From NCBI GenBank assembly GCA_016713785.1, contig JADJOM010000003.1, positions 1,879,501-1,943,500 of the forward strand: a stretch of DNA of 64,000 nucleotides, in the 5' to 3' direction. This DNA comes from Gemmatimonadota bacterium (GTDB lineage Bacteria; Gemmatimonadota; Gemmatimonadetes; Gemmatimonadales; GWC2-71-9). Below are positions 1 through 9,326 of this stretch, piece by piece. The notes beneath the pieces are model-generated. The model did no database searches. It had not been told where the DNA came from and saw only the letters and a list, made by a program, of their open reading frames with translations. Within the stretch, counting starts at the first letter, position 1. Each line of letters starts with the position of its first letter. Both the position numbers and the translations under genes were made by a program.

Positions 1-699
1 CGCGGCCTGGTGTCCGCCGCGCCCGAGCGCCTCCTGGGATTGCTGCTCCTGGTGACGGCGGTGGCGATCCGCTACCTCTCCGGTCTGGCCGCCGAGCTGT
101 TCACCATGCGCGGATCCATGCTGCTGGCGGCCGTGGCCCTGGTGCTGTTCTTTCGCGGCATCCGGCAGGCGCTGCACTGGTGGCTGCCGATCCTGCTGCT
201 GGCGCTCTCGATCCCGATCCCCGACGTGCTTACCACCTCGCTGGCGCTGCCGCTGCAGCTCCGTGCGTCCCGCTGGGGGGCCGCGATGCTCGCGGTCCGC
301 CATGTGCCGGTGGAACTGTCCGGGAACATCATCCGGCTGCTTGACCCCGCCGGCCAGCCCCTGCGGGACCTGTTCGTCACCGAGGCCTGCAGCGGACTCC
401 GATCGCTGACGGCACTCCTGTCCCTCGGCGTCCTGGTGGGGGGGCTGTGGCTGCGGCACCCGCTCAGCCGGTTGCTCCTGGTGGCACTGGCCATCCCCGT
501 GGCGATGGTCGTGAACGCGGTGCGGGTGTTCCTGACCGGGTACCTCGTCTACTGGGTGGACCCCAAGCTCGGGGAGGGGTTCATGCACCTCAGCGAGGGA
601 TGGCTGATGTTCGTGATGGCCTTCCTGATTCTGGGCGCCTTCACCTGGGCAGTGGCCTGGGTGGAGCACCGGCGTGCGGGGGCCCCCGCCGATGCCTGA
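1..699 (+). CDS. Exosortase (XrtA-like), 5'-truncated by window edge
   Basis: Multi-spanning membrane cysteine protease of the exosortase/archaeosortase family, which processes PEP-CTERM-type C-terminal tags or acts in exopolysaccharide loci. The frame is open to base 1. The first possible start in view is GTG at 10, but families are usually longer (about 280-300 residues), so the real start is probably upstream of the window. Counting from that GTG, the three catalytic-site residues are visible: Cys127 in TEACSGLRSL, Arg172 in NAVRVFLTG and His193 in FMHLSEGW. At least five hydrophobic segments are present. The stop overlaps the start of the EpsI gene, as in classical xrt-epsI pairs. No PEP-CTERM substrate protein is visible in this window. 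Family call is confident; the subtype is not resolved. Confidence 0.9.
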   Translation, partial: RGLVSAAPERLLGLLLLVTAVAIRYLSGLAAELFTMRGSMLLAAVALVLFFRGIRQALHWWLPILLLALSIPIPDVLTTSLALPLQLRASRWGAAMLAVRHVPVELSGNIIRLLDPAGQPLRDLFVTEACSGLRSLTALLSLGVLVGGLWLRHPLSRLLLVALAIPVAMVVNAVRVFLTGYLVYWVDPKLGEGFMHLSEGWLMFVMAFLILGAFTWAVAWVEHRRAGAPADA

Positions 700-1327
700 C
701 TGGACGCGCTGGCTGCCGAGCGGCGTGCTCGCCCTGGGGTGCATCTTCACGCTCGCGGTGGACCGCCAGCACCCCATGCCGATGGTCCGGCCCCTCGACC
801 AGATCGCGGACACGCTCGCCGGGCGGGCCGGCCTGCGCGGCACGCTGCCGGAGGACCAGCTCGCGGTGGCGGGCGTGTCCACCTACCTGATGCGACGCTT
901 CGAGGGGGCGGTGGCGCCGTTCGAGATCTACGTCGGGTACTACGAGCAGCAGACCCAGGGCCGCACCATCCACTCCCCCAAGAACTGCCTCCCCGGCTCC
1001 GGGTGGGAGGCACTGCAGCAGACCACGACGAGCGTCCCGACCTCGGCCGGGGCGTGGATGGTCAATCGGTACCTGCTCCAGCGCAAGGACCAGCGCGCCC
1101 TGGTGTTCTACTGGTACCAGGGCCGGGGCCGCGTGGCGGCCAATGAGTACCGGGTCAAGTGGGAGCTGCTGCGTGACGCCGCGCTGCTGGGCCGCTCGGA
1201 GGAAGCGCTGGTGCGCATCGTGGTCTGGCTAAATCCGGAGACCCCGGAGGACGTGGCGGCCGCGTGGGCCACGCGCGCCGCCACGGACCTGATTCCCGAG
1301 GTCTTTGCGGCGCTCCCCCCGCGCTGA
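692..1327 (+). CDS. epsI: EpsI family protein (exosortase-associated)
   Basis: Single-TM protein of about 211 residues with an N-terminal membrane anchor (about residues 8-22) and an extracytoplasmic domain. The EpsI hallmark HSPKNCLPGSGW is at residues 94-105, with Cys99 conserved. EpsI proteins accompany exosortases, either as separate genes or fused to their C-terminus, and are required for exopolysaccharide production in some bacteria; the chemistry is unknown. ATG at 692 overlaps the exosortase stop by 8 bases and is preferred. An in-frame GTG at 674 would add only a Pro-rich leader. It converges on the GT2 gene with an 18-base gap. Confidence 0.88.
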   Translation: MPDWTRWLPSGVLALGCIFTLAVDRQHPMPMVRPLDQIADTLAGRAGLRGTLPEDQLAVAGVSTYLMRRFEGAVAPFEIYVGYYEQQTQGRTIHSPKNCLPGSGWEALQQTTTSVPTSAGAWMVNRYLLQRKDQRALVFYWYQGRGRVAANEYRVKWELLRDAALLGRSEEALVRIVVWLNPETPEDVAAAWATRAATDLIPEVFAALPPR

Positions 1328-1345
1328 CCGGCGCCCGGCGCGGGA

Positions 1346-2518
1346 CTACACCGGGCGGCGGGTCGGTTCCCAGATCGGATTCAGCTCGCCGCGGAGCGCC
1401 TTGCTCCACGCCAGGAACCCCGCCAGGTGCGTGGTGAGCACGAAACCGCACAGCGACACCAGGCGGGGCAGACGCCGCCCCTCGGGCGCCCGCAGCGCCA
1501 CGGCGCCGAGCCCCGCGCCCGCCAGGATGAGCGCCAGCATCACCCGGGCCGCCACATGGTCCACCGCCAGCAGCGCCACCGCCACCACCGCGACCGGGGC
1601 CGCCAGGAACACGAGCCAGCGGACGAGCTTGTGGGACCAGAGCATCCACGCGAAGCGGCCATAGCGGAACGGATTGAGCAGGTGGCGCTTGAACCAGAGG
1701 GTCTCGAGACCGCGGGCCATGGTGCGGACCTTCCGCCGGAACTCGCGCTGCAGCGAGGAGGTGCGGGGGACCAGGCAGACCGCCTCATCCACGGACACCG
1801 CCCGAAGGCCGTGCTCCCGGGCCGTCAGGGCCGAGGCGAAATCGCGCGAGAGCGCGGCCGGCACCAGCGTCTCGTGCAACTCCAGCCGGATGGCGTAGAA
1901 GCAGCCGCTGGCGCCCACGATGGACCCGATCCGCGTTTCGAGCGAGCGGACCCACATCTCGTAGCCCACGTAGCCGGATTCCCCCTCATTGGCCTCGATG
2001 CTCAGGTCGCCCACGCTCACGTCACGTCCGGAGGCGACGCCGATCGCCGGGTCCTGGAAGACCCGGATGAGCGGCTTGAGCGAGGTGGGGAGGATCCGGA
2101 TGGTCGCGTCGGTGTTGACCACGATGCGGCCACGCAGCTCCGCGAGGGCGGCGTTCTCCGCGGCGGTCTTGCCCGACCGCTGGGCCAGGCGGAGCAGTTC
2201 GACCCCACGGTCGGCGTACTCCCGCACCACGTCGTCGGTGCCATCGCTCGAGGCGTCGGAGACGACCAGGATCTGGCGCCGGTCGGCGGGGTAGTCGATC
2301 GCCAGCAGGGAGTCGAGGGTGCGCCGAATGGCGTGGACCTCGTTGTACGCGGGCACCACGATCGAGATCGCCGGCCACTCGGGCGGGTCCGGGTACACCG
2401 GCGGGGCCGGCCGGAGCCCGCCCCAGAGCTTGAGCAGCGCCGGGTACACGAAGTAGGCGTACCCGAACAGCAGCCCCGGCGACAGGGCGAGGAGCACTTC
2501 CACATCCATCAGGTGCAT
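1346..2518 (-). CDS. Glycosyltransferase family 2, membrane-bound
   Basis: Processive-type GT2 enzyme of 390 residues. An N-terminal TM helix is followed by a GT-A domain starting ISIVVPAYNE, with VVSDASSDGT and the donor/metal region NTDATIRI. A basic segment (about residues 265-290) and three C-terminal TM helices complete it. This architecture resembles poly-glycan synthases and EpsA/IcaA-like transferases that build polysaccharide at the inner membrane. ATG 2518 is used; a second in-frame ATG at 2509 shares one base with the stop of the upstream GT4 gene, so the true start could be either. It is translationally coupled behind the GT4 gene, so the two probably act on the same glycan. Acceptor and sugar cannot be read from sequence. 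Confidence 0.88.
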   Translation of the reverse strand: MHLMDVEVLLALSPGLLFGYAYFVYPALLKLWGGLRPAPPVYPDPPEWPAISIVVPAYNEVHAIRRTLDSLLAIDYPADRRQILVVSDASSDGTDDVVREYADRGVELLRLAQRSGKTAAENAALAELRGRIVVNTDATIRILPTSLKPLIRVFQDPAIGVASGRDVSVGDLSIEANEGESGYVGYEMWVRSLETRIGSIVGASGCFYAIRLELHETLVPAALSRDFASALTAREHGLRAVSVDEAVCLVPRTSSLQREFRRKVRTMARGLETLWFKRHLLNPFRYGRFAWMLWSHKLVRWLVFLAAPVAVVAVALLAVDHVAARVMLALILAGAGLGAVALRAPEGRRLPRLVSLCGFVLTTHLAGFLAWSKALRGELNPIWEPTRRPV

Positions 2519-3639
2519 GCCAGGTCCCCGGGACGGCGCGCCATGACGGCGCGGTAGAGTTCGGCGTGCCGCTCGAGCCAGGGCTCGAGGGCGTACTCGT
2601 CGGCCAGGCGCGCGGCGGCGCGGGCCGCGCGCGCGGCGGCAGCGCCCGGGTCGGTGAACACGGCGTCGATCGCGGACGCGAGCGCCGCCGGATCCTCCGG
2701 CGGCACCAGCAGCGCCTCCGCGGTGCCGACGACATCCGGCACGCCGCCGACGCGGGTGGTGACGATGGGCACGCCGGCGGCCATGGCCTCGAAGAGCGCG
2801 ATGGGTGTCCCCTCGGTCCGCGAACTGAGGACGTAGCAGTCGAAGGCCGAGAAGTACCGCCCCGCCTCCGGCACCAGCCCCGCCCACCGGACCCGGCCCG
2901 CCACGCCCAGCGCTCCGGCCTGCTGCCGCAGCGCGTCGCGTTCACCGCCATCGCCCACGACGACGGCCACCTGCTCCACCCGCGCGAGGGCCTCCAGCAG
3001 CACGTCCGCCGCCTTCTCGCGCGAGAGCCGCCCCACCCATCCGATGAGCCGGTCGGCCGGGCCGACCCCGAGCCGCACGCGAGCTTCCGCCCGGGCGAGC
3101 GGGGGAAGCCCCGGTGCCCAGGCATTCGGGATCAGGTGCACCCTGTCCCGCGGCACGCCGGTGGAGACCAACCGGGCCGCGATAGGACGGGACACCGCCA
3201 CCACGCCGGAAAAGCGCCGGAAGCTCCGTAGCTGCAGCCGCTCGTAGAGGCGGTTCTTCCAGTCCCCGCCGGTGAAGCCGTGCACCGTGCTCACCCGCGC
3301 AATCCCGGCGGTCCGCGCGGCACGGCCAGCGATCAGGTCGGCTCGGTACCCGTGGCAGTGCACCACATCCGGCCGCCAAGTGGCGAGGACCGAGCGGTAC
3401 TGCGCCTGCTCCCGCAGGTAGGCGCGGTGCGGCACCGGGTGGCAGAACACCCGAACCCCGACGTCTGCCAGGGCCCGGAAGGGCTCAGGCAGGTCCGCCC
3501 CCTCATCGAGGACCAGGGCGACAGCCGCCTCCCCACCCTGGGCCACCCAGCCCCTGGCGTGCATCTGGACGACGCTTTCCAGCCCACCGGCGGGGCCGGG
3601 GGCCAGCGCATGAAGCACGCGGGGGAGCAAGGCAGGCAT
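2509..3639 (-). CDS. Glycosyltransferase family 4 (GT-B)
   Basis: Retaining GT-B glycosyltransferase of 376 residues. The N-terminal half has the acceptor-side motifs (PAGGLESVV, VVHCHGYRADLIAG, VSTVHGF). The C-terminal half has GWVGRLSREKAADVLLEAL and the donor-binding E-x7-E motif EGTPIALFE followed by AMAAGVPIV. Such enzymes add hexoses from nucleotide sugars to lipid-linked oligosaccharides in the cytoplasm. It is the first gene of a two-gene minus-strand unit with the GT2 gene. Its 5' end faces the large paralog operon, leaving a 241-base divergent intergenic region. Confidence 0.9.
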   Translation of the reverse strand: MPALLPRVLHALAPGPAGGLESVVQMHARGWVAQGGEAAVALVLDEGADLPEPFRALADVGVRVFCHPVPHRAYLREQAQYRSVLATWRPDVVHCHGYRADLIAGRAARTAGIARVSTVHGFTGGDWKNRLYERLQLRSFRRFSGVVAVSRPIAARLVSTGVPRDRVHLIPNAWAPGLPPLARAEARVRLGVGPADRLIGWVGRLSREKAADVLLEALARVEQVAVVVGDGGERDALRQQAGALGVAGRVRWAGLVPEAGRYFSAFDCYVLSSRTEGTPIALFEAMAAGVPIVTTRVGGVPDVVGTAEALLVPPEDPAALASAIDAVFTDPGAAAARAARAAARLADEYALEPWLERHAELYRAVMARRPGDLACT

Positions 3640-3880
3640 GGAACGCCCTCTTGGAGCAAGAGCTGTACTGTCCCGCCGCGGTGGTCATGCCACGGACCGG
3701 TCGTGGGGTGAGGCGCGAAAGCTACACTCCCCCGGCAGGCCGCTGGAGCCCGGCTCCCGGACGGGACACGCCCCCTGCCGCGTCCCCCGCGCCGGCCCCA
3801 GATTTGGACCCACCCGCACCACCCCTGACGACGCCCCTGGCTGCCCGAGGCTGACCCCTGCAGACCCGACGCCACCCCGC
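3640..3880. promoter_or_regulatory. Divergent intergenic region
   Basis: This 241-base spacer must hold the promoters for the leftward GT4-GT2 pair and for the long rightward paralog operon. I find no convincing -35/-10 pair and no Shine-Dalgarno directly before ATG 3881 (the preceding bases are CACCCCGC). Assignment rests on gene layout only. Confidence 0.4.
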
Positions 3881-5710
3881 ATGAGCGACGATACCCGAAT
3901 GGAGGAGTCCCCTACCCTGGGGGATGTCGGGGCCCTGGCCCTGGTTCTCGGAATCGCCGGGGGGACGCTCGAGCTGCTCCTGCTGCTCAGCGATATCTCC
4001 GCGGCAAGCGAGGGGCGCCTCATGCTCGGGGCGCACCTGGCCTGGATGCCGGCGGTGGCCATGGCGGTCCTGCTGCTGCTGGCCGGGGGGCTGGCCTGGG
4101 CCGTGGGGCGGGCCTGGCGCTGGCTCGGATCGTGGCGCGCGCTCACGGGCCTCCTGGCAGGGCTGGCCGTGCTGTCAGGATTGCGGCTGCTGGACAACCT
4201 GCTGGGCGTCTGGACCGTGAACCTGGTCGCCGCGGGCATTGCCGTCCGCGCCGGGCAGGGGCTCGGCCCCTGGCTGGCCGCGCGTCGGCGGCACCTGCAC
4301 CGGACTGCGTGGGGTGGCGCGCTGCTTGTGGCGGCGATCGCCGGCGGCGTCATCTGGCGGGATCGGCGCAACGAAGCGCGGGCGCTGGCCGCCCTGCCGG
4401 CCGCGCAGGCGGGGAGGCCCAACGTCCTGCTGCTGGTGCTGGACACGGTCCGCGCGATGAACCTCTCGGTGTACGGGTACGCGCGCCGCACCAGCCCGGA
4501 GCTGGAGCGGCTGGCGGCGCGCGGGGTGGTGTTCGACCGGGCGATCGCGACCGCGCCGTGGACCCGCCCCTCCCATGCGAGCATGATGACCGGGCGCTGG
4601 GAGCATGAGCTCACCGCGGACCACCTGGTGCCGCTCGACGCCCGCTACCCGACCGTGGCCGAGACGCTCGACCGGCTCGGCTACCGGACCGGCGGCTTCG
4701 TGGCCAACCTCACCCATACCACCCCGGCGGCGGGAATCGCACGGGGCTTCGGGCACTACGAGGCGCACCTGGTGTCGCTCCCGCAGGTGCTGGTGAGCGC
4801 CAAGCTGCCGGGGCAGCTCTACAAGGCCCTGCCCTTCGGCGGCTGGCTGCCGGAGGCGCGGATCAACTACGTGCGGAAGACGGCCGCGGACATCAACCGC
4901 GCGCTGCTGGCCTGGGTGGACCAGGGAGGAGACCGGCCGTTCTTCGCGTTCGCCAACTACATGGACGCGCACGACCCCTACCGGCCCCAGCCGCCCTTCG
5001 ACACCCTGTTCGCGAGCCCGACGTACGGGCCGATGCTGCCGACCCGCGCCGACGGTCCCGGGCTCGATCGCCCCCGGGAAATGCGCCCGTACGACCAGGC
5101 CATCGCCTCACTGGACCACGACCTGGGGCAGCTGTTCGCGGGACTGGCGGCGCGGGGACTGCTCGAGCGCACGATCGTGATCGTGACGGCGGACCACGGC
5201 GAGGCCTTCGGCGAGCACGGCATCTACGGGCATGGCAGCACCCTGTACCTTCCGATGCTCCAGGTCCCGCTATTGGTGGCCGGCCCCGGGGTCCCGGCGG
5301 GGCTCCGGGTGCCGGCGTGGGTCAGCCTGCAGGCCCTGGCCCCCACCATCATGGCGCTGGCGGCCCCCGACGCTCCGCAGCCCTTCCCGGCCGCTCCCCT
5401 GTCCCACGCCTGGGGCGCCCCGGACCCGGCTGCCGACACGCTCTACGCGGGCTCGCGCTTCGCTGCCAACAATCCGCCCTGGTATCCCACCTCAAAAGGC
5501 ACCCTGCACGGACTCCTCGCCGGGAACGACCTGCTGGTGCGCGAGGCGGACGGTCGCCGGGAGCTGTATGACCTCGCCACCGACCCGCTCACCTCGTCGG
5601 ACCTGATCGGGACCCCTACGGGGATGGCCCGGGCGGATGCCCTGGGTGCCGTCCTCACCGCGCAGGTGGGCCCGGCGCGGCTCCATACGGGCTACCGGCC
5701 CGCGCCATGA
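3881..5710 (+). CDS. Membrane sulfatase-like phospho/sulfo-transferase, paralog 1 of 8 (Thr-type)
   Basis: 609-residue alkaline-phosphatase-superfamily protein. About four or five TM helices (residues 15-160) are followed by a periplasmic sulfatase-fold domain. The domain opens with NVLLLVLDTVRA (metal ligand Asp188) and has the nucleophile loop WTRPSH with Thr228, then FANYMDAHDPY and the metal motif TADHGEAFGEHG (Asp438/His439). True S1 sulfatases have C-x-P-S-R there, whereas this protein has T-R-P-S-H. Thr nucleophiles are typical of LtaS and phosphoethanolamine transferases, so formylglycine-dependent sulfatase activity is unlikely. It ends with the ELYDLATDP motif seen in many sulfatases. 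ATG 3881 is the first start after which the membrane domain begins. It is the first gene of the tandem array and shares ATGA with paralog 2. Confidence 0.86.
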   Translation: MSDDTRMEESPTLGDVGALALVLGIAGGTLELLLLLSDISAASEGRLMLGAHLAWMPAVAMAVLLLLAGGLAWAVGRAWRWLGSWRALTGLLAGLAVLSGLRLLDNLLGVWTVNLVAAGIAVRAGQGLGPWLAARRRHLHRTAWGGALLVAAIAGGVIWRDRRNEARALAALPAAQAGRPNVLLLVLDTVRAMNLSVYGYARRTSPELERLAARGVVFDRAIATAPWTRPSHASMMTGRWEHELTADHLVPLDARYPTVAETLDRLGYRTGGFVANLTHTTPAAGIARGFGHYEAHLVSLPQVLVSAKLPGQLYKALPFGGWLPEARINYVRKTAADINRALLAWVDQGGDRPFFAFANYMDAHDPYRPQPPFDTLFASPTYGPMLPTRADGPGLDRPREMRPYDQAIASLDHDLGQLFAGLAARGLLERTIVIVTADHGEAFGEHGIYGHGSTLYLPMLQVPLLVAGPGVPAGLRVPAWVSLQALAPTIMALAAPDAPQPFPAAPLSHAWGAPDPAADTLYAGSRFAANNPPWYPTSKGTLHGLLAGNDLLVREADGRRELYDLATDPLTSSDLIGTPTGMARADALGAVLTAQVGPARLHTGYRPAP

Positions 5711-7512
5711 ACGGGCGCGATACGCCAGGCCCGCGGGATCTCCTGCTCCTGGCCACCGGGTGCGGGCTGGTCGCCGGCCTGCTGGAATCCGCGAGCCAGT
5801 TCATCCGCCACGCCTGCTGCGACGGGATGCTCCCGCTGGGGTGGTTCACCCTGTGGATGCCCGCGGTGGCCAACGCCGCGTTCTTCCTGCTGGCGGGTGC
5901 CGTCCTGGTGCTGCTGGCGGCGGTCCGCCCCGGACTGGTGACCCTGCCGCGGGCACTGCTCGTGTTCCTGTTCCTGACGGCTGCGGCGGCCCTCCGCGTC
6001 CTCGATGCCACGCTCTCCGTCTACACCGTGGACCTCCTGGCGCTCGGCTGTGCCGTGCAGGGGTCACGCGCGCTGGGCGCGCGGCCGGACCGGGTGCGCC
6101 GATGGCTGCCGACGGTGACGCTGCTCGCGGGGGCGGTCACCGCCCTGCTCGCCCTCGGGGTCTCGGGGGGCTACTGGCTGCGGGAGCGCCGCGCGCTGGC
6201 CGCGCTGCCGGCGGCCCGCCCCGGCGCGCCCAACGTCTTACTGCTGGTGCTCGACACGGCCCGGCGGCTCAACGTGAGCGCCTACGGCTACACGCGACCG
6301 ACGACGCCCGGCCTCGCCGCCCTGGCGGCGCGGGGCGCGCGCTTCGACAATGCCATCAGCACCGCGCCCTGGACCCTGCCGGGCCACGCGGGGATCTTCA
6401 CCGGGCGCTGGGCGCACGAGCTCAGCGCCAGCTGGACTATTCCGCTGGATGACTCGACGCTCACGCTGGCGGAGGCCCTGTCGGCGCGTGGGTACCGGAC
6501 GGCCGGCGTCGTGGCCAACGTCTCCTACGCGGGGCGGAGCGTCGGGCTGGGGCGCGGCTTCGCCCACTTCGAGGATGTGCCGGTGAGCCTCACCCAGATG
6601 GCCCGGAGCGCCGCCTGGACCAGCTGGCTCACCAGCCGCCGCTGGGTGAAGCCGCTGCTCGCCCCGTACTACAAGGGCTACCACCGCAAGACCGCGGCGG
6701 AGGTCAACGCGGCGCTGCTCGCCTGGCTCGACCGGGCGCCGGGCCGGCCGTACTTCGCGTTCCTCAACTACTTCGACGCGCACGATCCCTACCTCCCGGC
6801 GGCGCCCTTTGATACGGCCTTCGGGACCCCGCCGTATCCCCCGCCCCGTCCCAGCCGCCACGGCGGCGACCACCCGGACGACCGCCCGCGGGAGGAGCGC
6901 GCCTACGACCAGGCGCTGGCCACCCTGGACCGGGAGATCAGCCGGCTGCTGGACAGCCTGGCGGCGCGGGGGGAACTGGAGCGGACGCTGGTGATCGTGA
7001 CGGGGGACCACGGGGAGGAATTCGGCGAGCACGGGCTGTACGGGCACGGCCACACCCTCAACCAGCAGGCGCTGAACGTGGGGGCGATCCTTGCGCTCCC
7101 CGAACAAATCCCGGCGGGCGTAGTTGTGGGGGATCGGGTCAGCCTCCGGGACCTGCCGGCCACGATCCTGGACCTGGCGGCCCCTGGGGGGGCCAACCCC
7201 TTTCCAGGGGCCTCGCTGGCCCGCTTCTGGCTGAAGGGAAGCGCCACGCCGGACACCCTGTACGTCCAGACCCGCCTGGCCCGGAACCGACCGACCTGGG
7301 ATGCGACGAGTCTGGGCGACCTGCAGGGTGTCGTGGTGGGAGACCTCCACCTGATCCGGCAGGCCGATGGCGGGATCGCGCTCTATGACCTCGCCACCGA
7401 TTCACTGGAAACCCGCAACCTGGCGCCGCTCCCTGCGTGGAGCACCCAGCGGGCCGCCCTCACCGAGCAGCTGGACCGGGTCATGGGCCCGCCGGTGCGT
7501 CGCGCGCCCTGA
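5707..7512 (+). CDS. Membrane sulfatase-like protein, paralog 2 of 8 (Thr-type)
   Basis: 601 residues, same plan as its neighbours: N-terminal TM bundle, then sulfatase-like domain with LLVLDTARR, nucleophile loop WTLPGH (Thr223), FLNYFDAHDPY and TGDHGEEFGEHG (Asp434). In the loop the usual Ser is Gly. The array consensus after the metal site, HG-x-S-L-Y, is changed here to GHGHTLNQQ, so substrate preference may differ. The start codon ATG lies in the ATGA overlap with paralog 1, indicating translational coupling. The next gene begins 26 bases after its stop, the only real gap inside the array. Confidence 0.85.
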   Translation: MNGRDTPGPRDLLLLATGCGLVAGLLESASQFIRHACCDGMLPLGWFTLWMPAVANAAFFLLAGAVLVLLAAVRPGLVTLPRALLVFLFLTAAAALRVLDATLSVYTVDLLALGCAVQGSRALGARPDRVRRWLPTVTLLAGAVTALLALGVSGGYWLRERRALAALPAARPGAPNVLLLVLDTARRLNVSAYGYTRPTTPGLAALAARGARFDNAISTAPWTLPGHAGIFTGRWAHELSASWTIPLDDSTLTLAEALSARGYRTAGVVANVSYAGRSVGLGRGFAHFEDVPVSLTQMARSAAWTSWLTSRRWVKPLLAPYYKGYHRKTAAEVNAALLAWLDRAPGRPYFAFLNYFDAHDPYLPAAPFDTAFGTPPYPPPRPSRHGGDHPDDRPREERAYDQALATLDREISRLLDSLAARGELERTLVIVTGDHGEEFGEHGLYGHGHTLNQQALNVGAILALPEQIPAGVVVGDRVSLRDLPATILDLAAPGGANPFPGASLARFWLKGSATPDTLYVQTRLARNRPTWDATSLGDLQGVVVGDLHLIRQADGGIALYDLATDSLETRNLAPLPAWSTQRAALTEQLDRVMGPPVRRAP

Positions 7513-7538
7513 TCGTTCTGGAGTCAACCCGAGAGCTC

Positions 7539-9326
7539 ATGCCCCGTCTTCGCCGGTTTCTCGCCATCGCCCTCAGCACCGGCCTCCTGGCGGGTTTCCT
7601 CGAGCTTGCCGGTCACTGGATCCGCCACGCCCTGCTCCACGAGTTCCTGTTCCTCGGGCCGGACGTGCTGTGGACGGCGCCGCTCGTCAACGCCGTGCTG
7701 TTCCTCGGCCTGGGGTTCATCTGCTGGGTGGCGGCGCAGTTCTGGTCACGGATCACCAGCGCCACGCTGGTGGGCACCGGGCTGTTTCTCGGCACGTTCG
7801 GGATGCTCTACATCTTCGCGCAACTGCACCGGGTGGCGGCGCTGGCCCTGGCCCTGGGCGTCGGCGTCCAGGCGGGACGGTGGGCGGCCGGGCTCGGTGA
7901 GGAGCGCCTCACGGCGGTGACCCGGCGAGCCCTGCCGATCCTGGCCGGCGCGGTGCTGCTGCTGTTTGCCGGGGTGCGGGGCCGCCAGGCGCTGGCCGAG
8001 CGCGCGGCCACCCGGGCGCTGGGACCGGCAGGCCTGCGGGCCCCCAACGTGCTGCTCATCGTCCTGGATACGGTGCGGGCGTTCAACCTGGAGCTCTACG
8101 GCTACGGACGCGCGACGATGCCCGGGCTGGCGCGGTTCGCCGCGGGCGGGACGACGTTCGACCGCGCCTTTTCCACCGCGCCATGGACGCTCCCCTCGCA
8201 CGCCTCGATGTTCACAGGACACTGGGCGCACGAGCTGCGCGCTGACTGGCTGGAGCCCCTGGAGCCGGGGCCGCCGACCATCGCCGAAGCGCTCGGCCGC
8301 GCGGGCTATTACTCCGCCGGCATCTCGGGCAACCTCAACTACGTCTCGGCGGAGGTCGGGCTGGCGCGCGGGTTCGTCACCTTCGAGGACTACGTCCTCA
8401 GCCCGGGGCTGCTGTTGCGCAACAGCTCCCTGGTCCGGGTGGTGAGCCGCAACCGCACCGTGAAGCGGTTCCTCGGGGCCGAGGACGCCCTGGGGCGGAA
8501 GGGGGCGGCCGAGATCAACCGGAGCGCCTCGCGGTTCCTCGACCGCCGGCCGACCGACCGTCCCTTCTTCCTGTTCCTCAACTACTACGACGCCCACCGG
8601 CCCTACCTGCCGCCGGCGCCCTACGACCGGATGTTCGTGCCGGAGGGCACCCAGCCCGACCCGCGCCCCGCGCGCACCGCCCAGCCGGGCGACACGGCGC
8701 GGGTGGAGAAGACCGCCTGGGCGGTGAACGCGTACGATGGCGGGCTGGCCTTCCTGGACCGGGAGCTCGGGCAGCTGCTGGCCGACCTGGAGCGCCGCGG
8801 GCTGCTCGACAGCACGATCGTGATCATCACCTCGGACCATGGCGAGGAATTCGGCGAGCACGGACTGTTCGATCATGGCAACAGCCTCTACCGCCAGGCG
8901 ATGCAGGTGCCGCTGGTGGTCCGCTACCCGGCGCGGCTCCCCGCCGGCGGGCGGGTGGGGACCCCGGTGAGCCTGCGCGACCTGCCGGCGACCATCCTCG
9001 ACCTCGCGGGGATTCGCGGTGGTCCGGCGTTTCCCGGGCGCTCGCTGACCCGCGCCCTCGGTGACACGGTGCCGGCGGACTCACTGCTGGGCGGGGTGCG
9101 GCGCGCGATCCGGCAGCCCGAGTTCTATCCCGCCGCCCAGGGCAACCTCGCCGTGCTCACGAGCGAGGGGCTGCGCTACATCCGCAACCTCGACACCCGG
9201 GACGAACGCCTCTTCGACTTCGAGCGCGATCCGCTGGAGGCGCACAACCTGGCGCCGGACAGCGTGGGGCAGGCCCGGCTTCCCGTCTTCCGCGCGATGA
9301 TGGACCGCGTCCACTTTCTCCCATGA
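7539..9326 (+). CDS. Membrane sulfatase-like protein, paralog 3 of 8 (Thr-type)
   Basis: 595 residues. TM bundle in the first ~150 residues, then LLIVLDTVRA, nucleophile loop WTLPSH with Thr217, FLNYYDAHRPYLPP, TSDHGEEFGEHG (Asp433) and HGNSLYRQAM. An open frame extends upstream to 7437 inside paralog 2. I use ATG 7539 because it lies just past the previous stop, is preceded by a weak purine-rich GAGAG, and gives the same N-terminal layout as the other paralogs. The C-terminal part includes a QPEFYPAAQGN segment that resembles paralog 8 (MPEWYPGAHGA), suggesting these two are closer relatives within the array. Confidence 0.85.
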   Translation: MPRLRRFLAIALSTGLLAGFLELAGHWIRHALLHEFLFLGPDVLWTAPLVNAVLFLGLGFICWVAAQFWSRITSATLVGTGLFLGTFGMLYIFAQLHRVAALALALGVGVQAGRWAAGLGEERLTAVTRRALPILAGAVLLLFAGVRGRQALAERAATRALGPAGLRAPNVLLIVLDTVRAFNLELYGYGRATMPGLARFAAGGTTFDRAFSTAPWTLPSHASMFTGHWAHELRADWLEPLEPGPPTIAEALGRAGYYSAGISGNLNYVSAEVGLARGFVTFEDYVLSPGLLLRNSSLVRVVSRNRTVKRFLGAEDALGRKGAAEINRSASRFLDRRPTDRPFFLFLNYYDAHRPYLPPAPYDRMFVPEGTQPDPRPARTAQPGDTARVEKTAWAVNAYDGGLAFLDRELGQLLADLERRGLLDSTIVIITSDHGEEFGEHGLFDHGNSLYRQAMQVPLVVRYPARLPAGGRVGTPVSLRDLPATILDLAGIRGGPAFPGRSLTRALGDTVPADSLLGGVRRAIRQPEFYPAAQGNLAVLTSEGLRYIRNLDTRDERLFDFERDPLEAHNLAPDSVGQARLPVFRAMMDRVHFLP

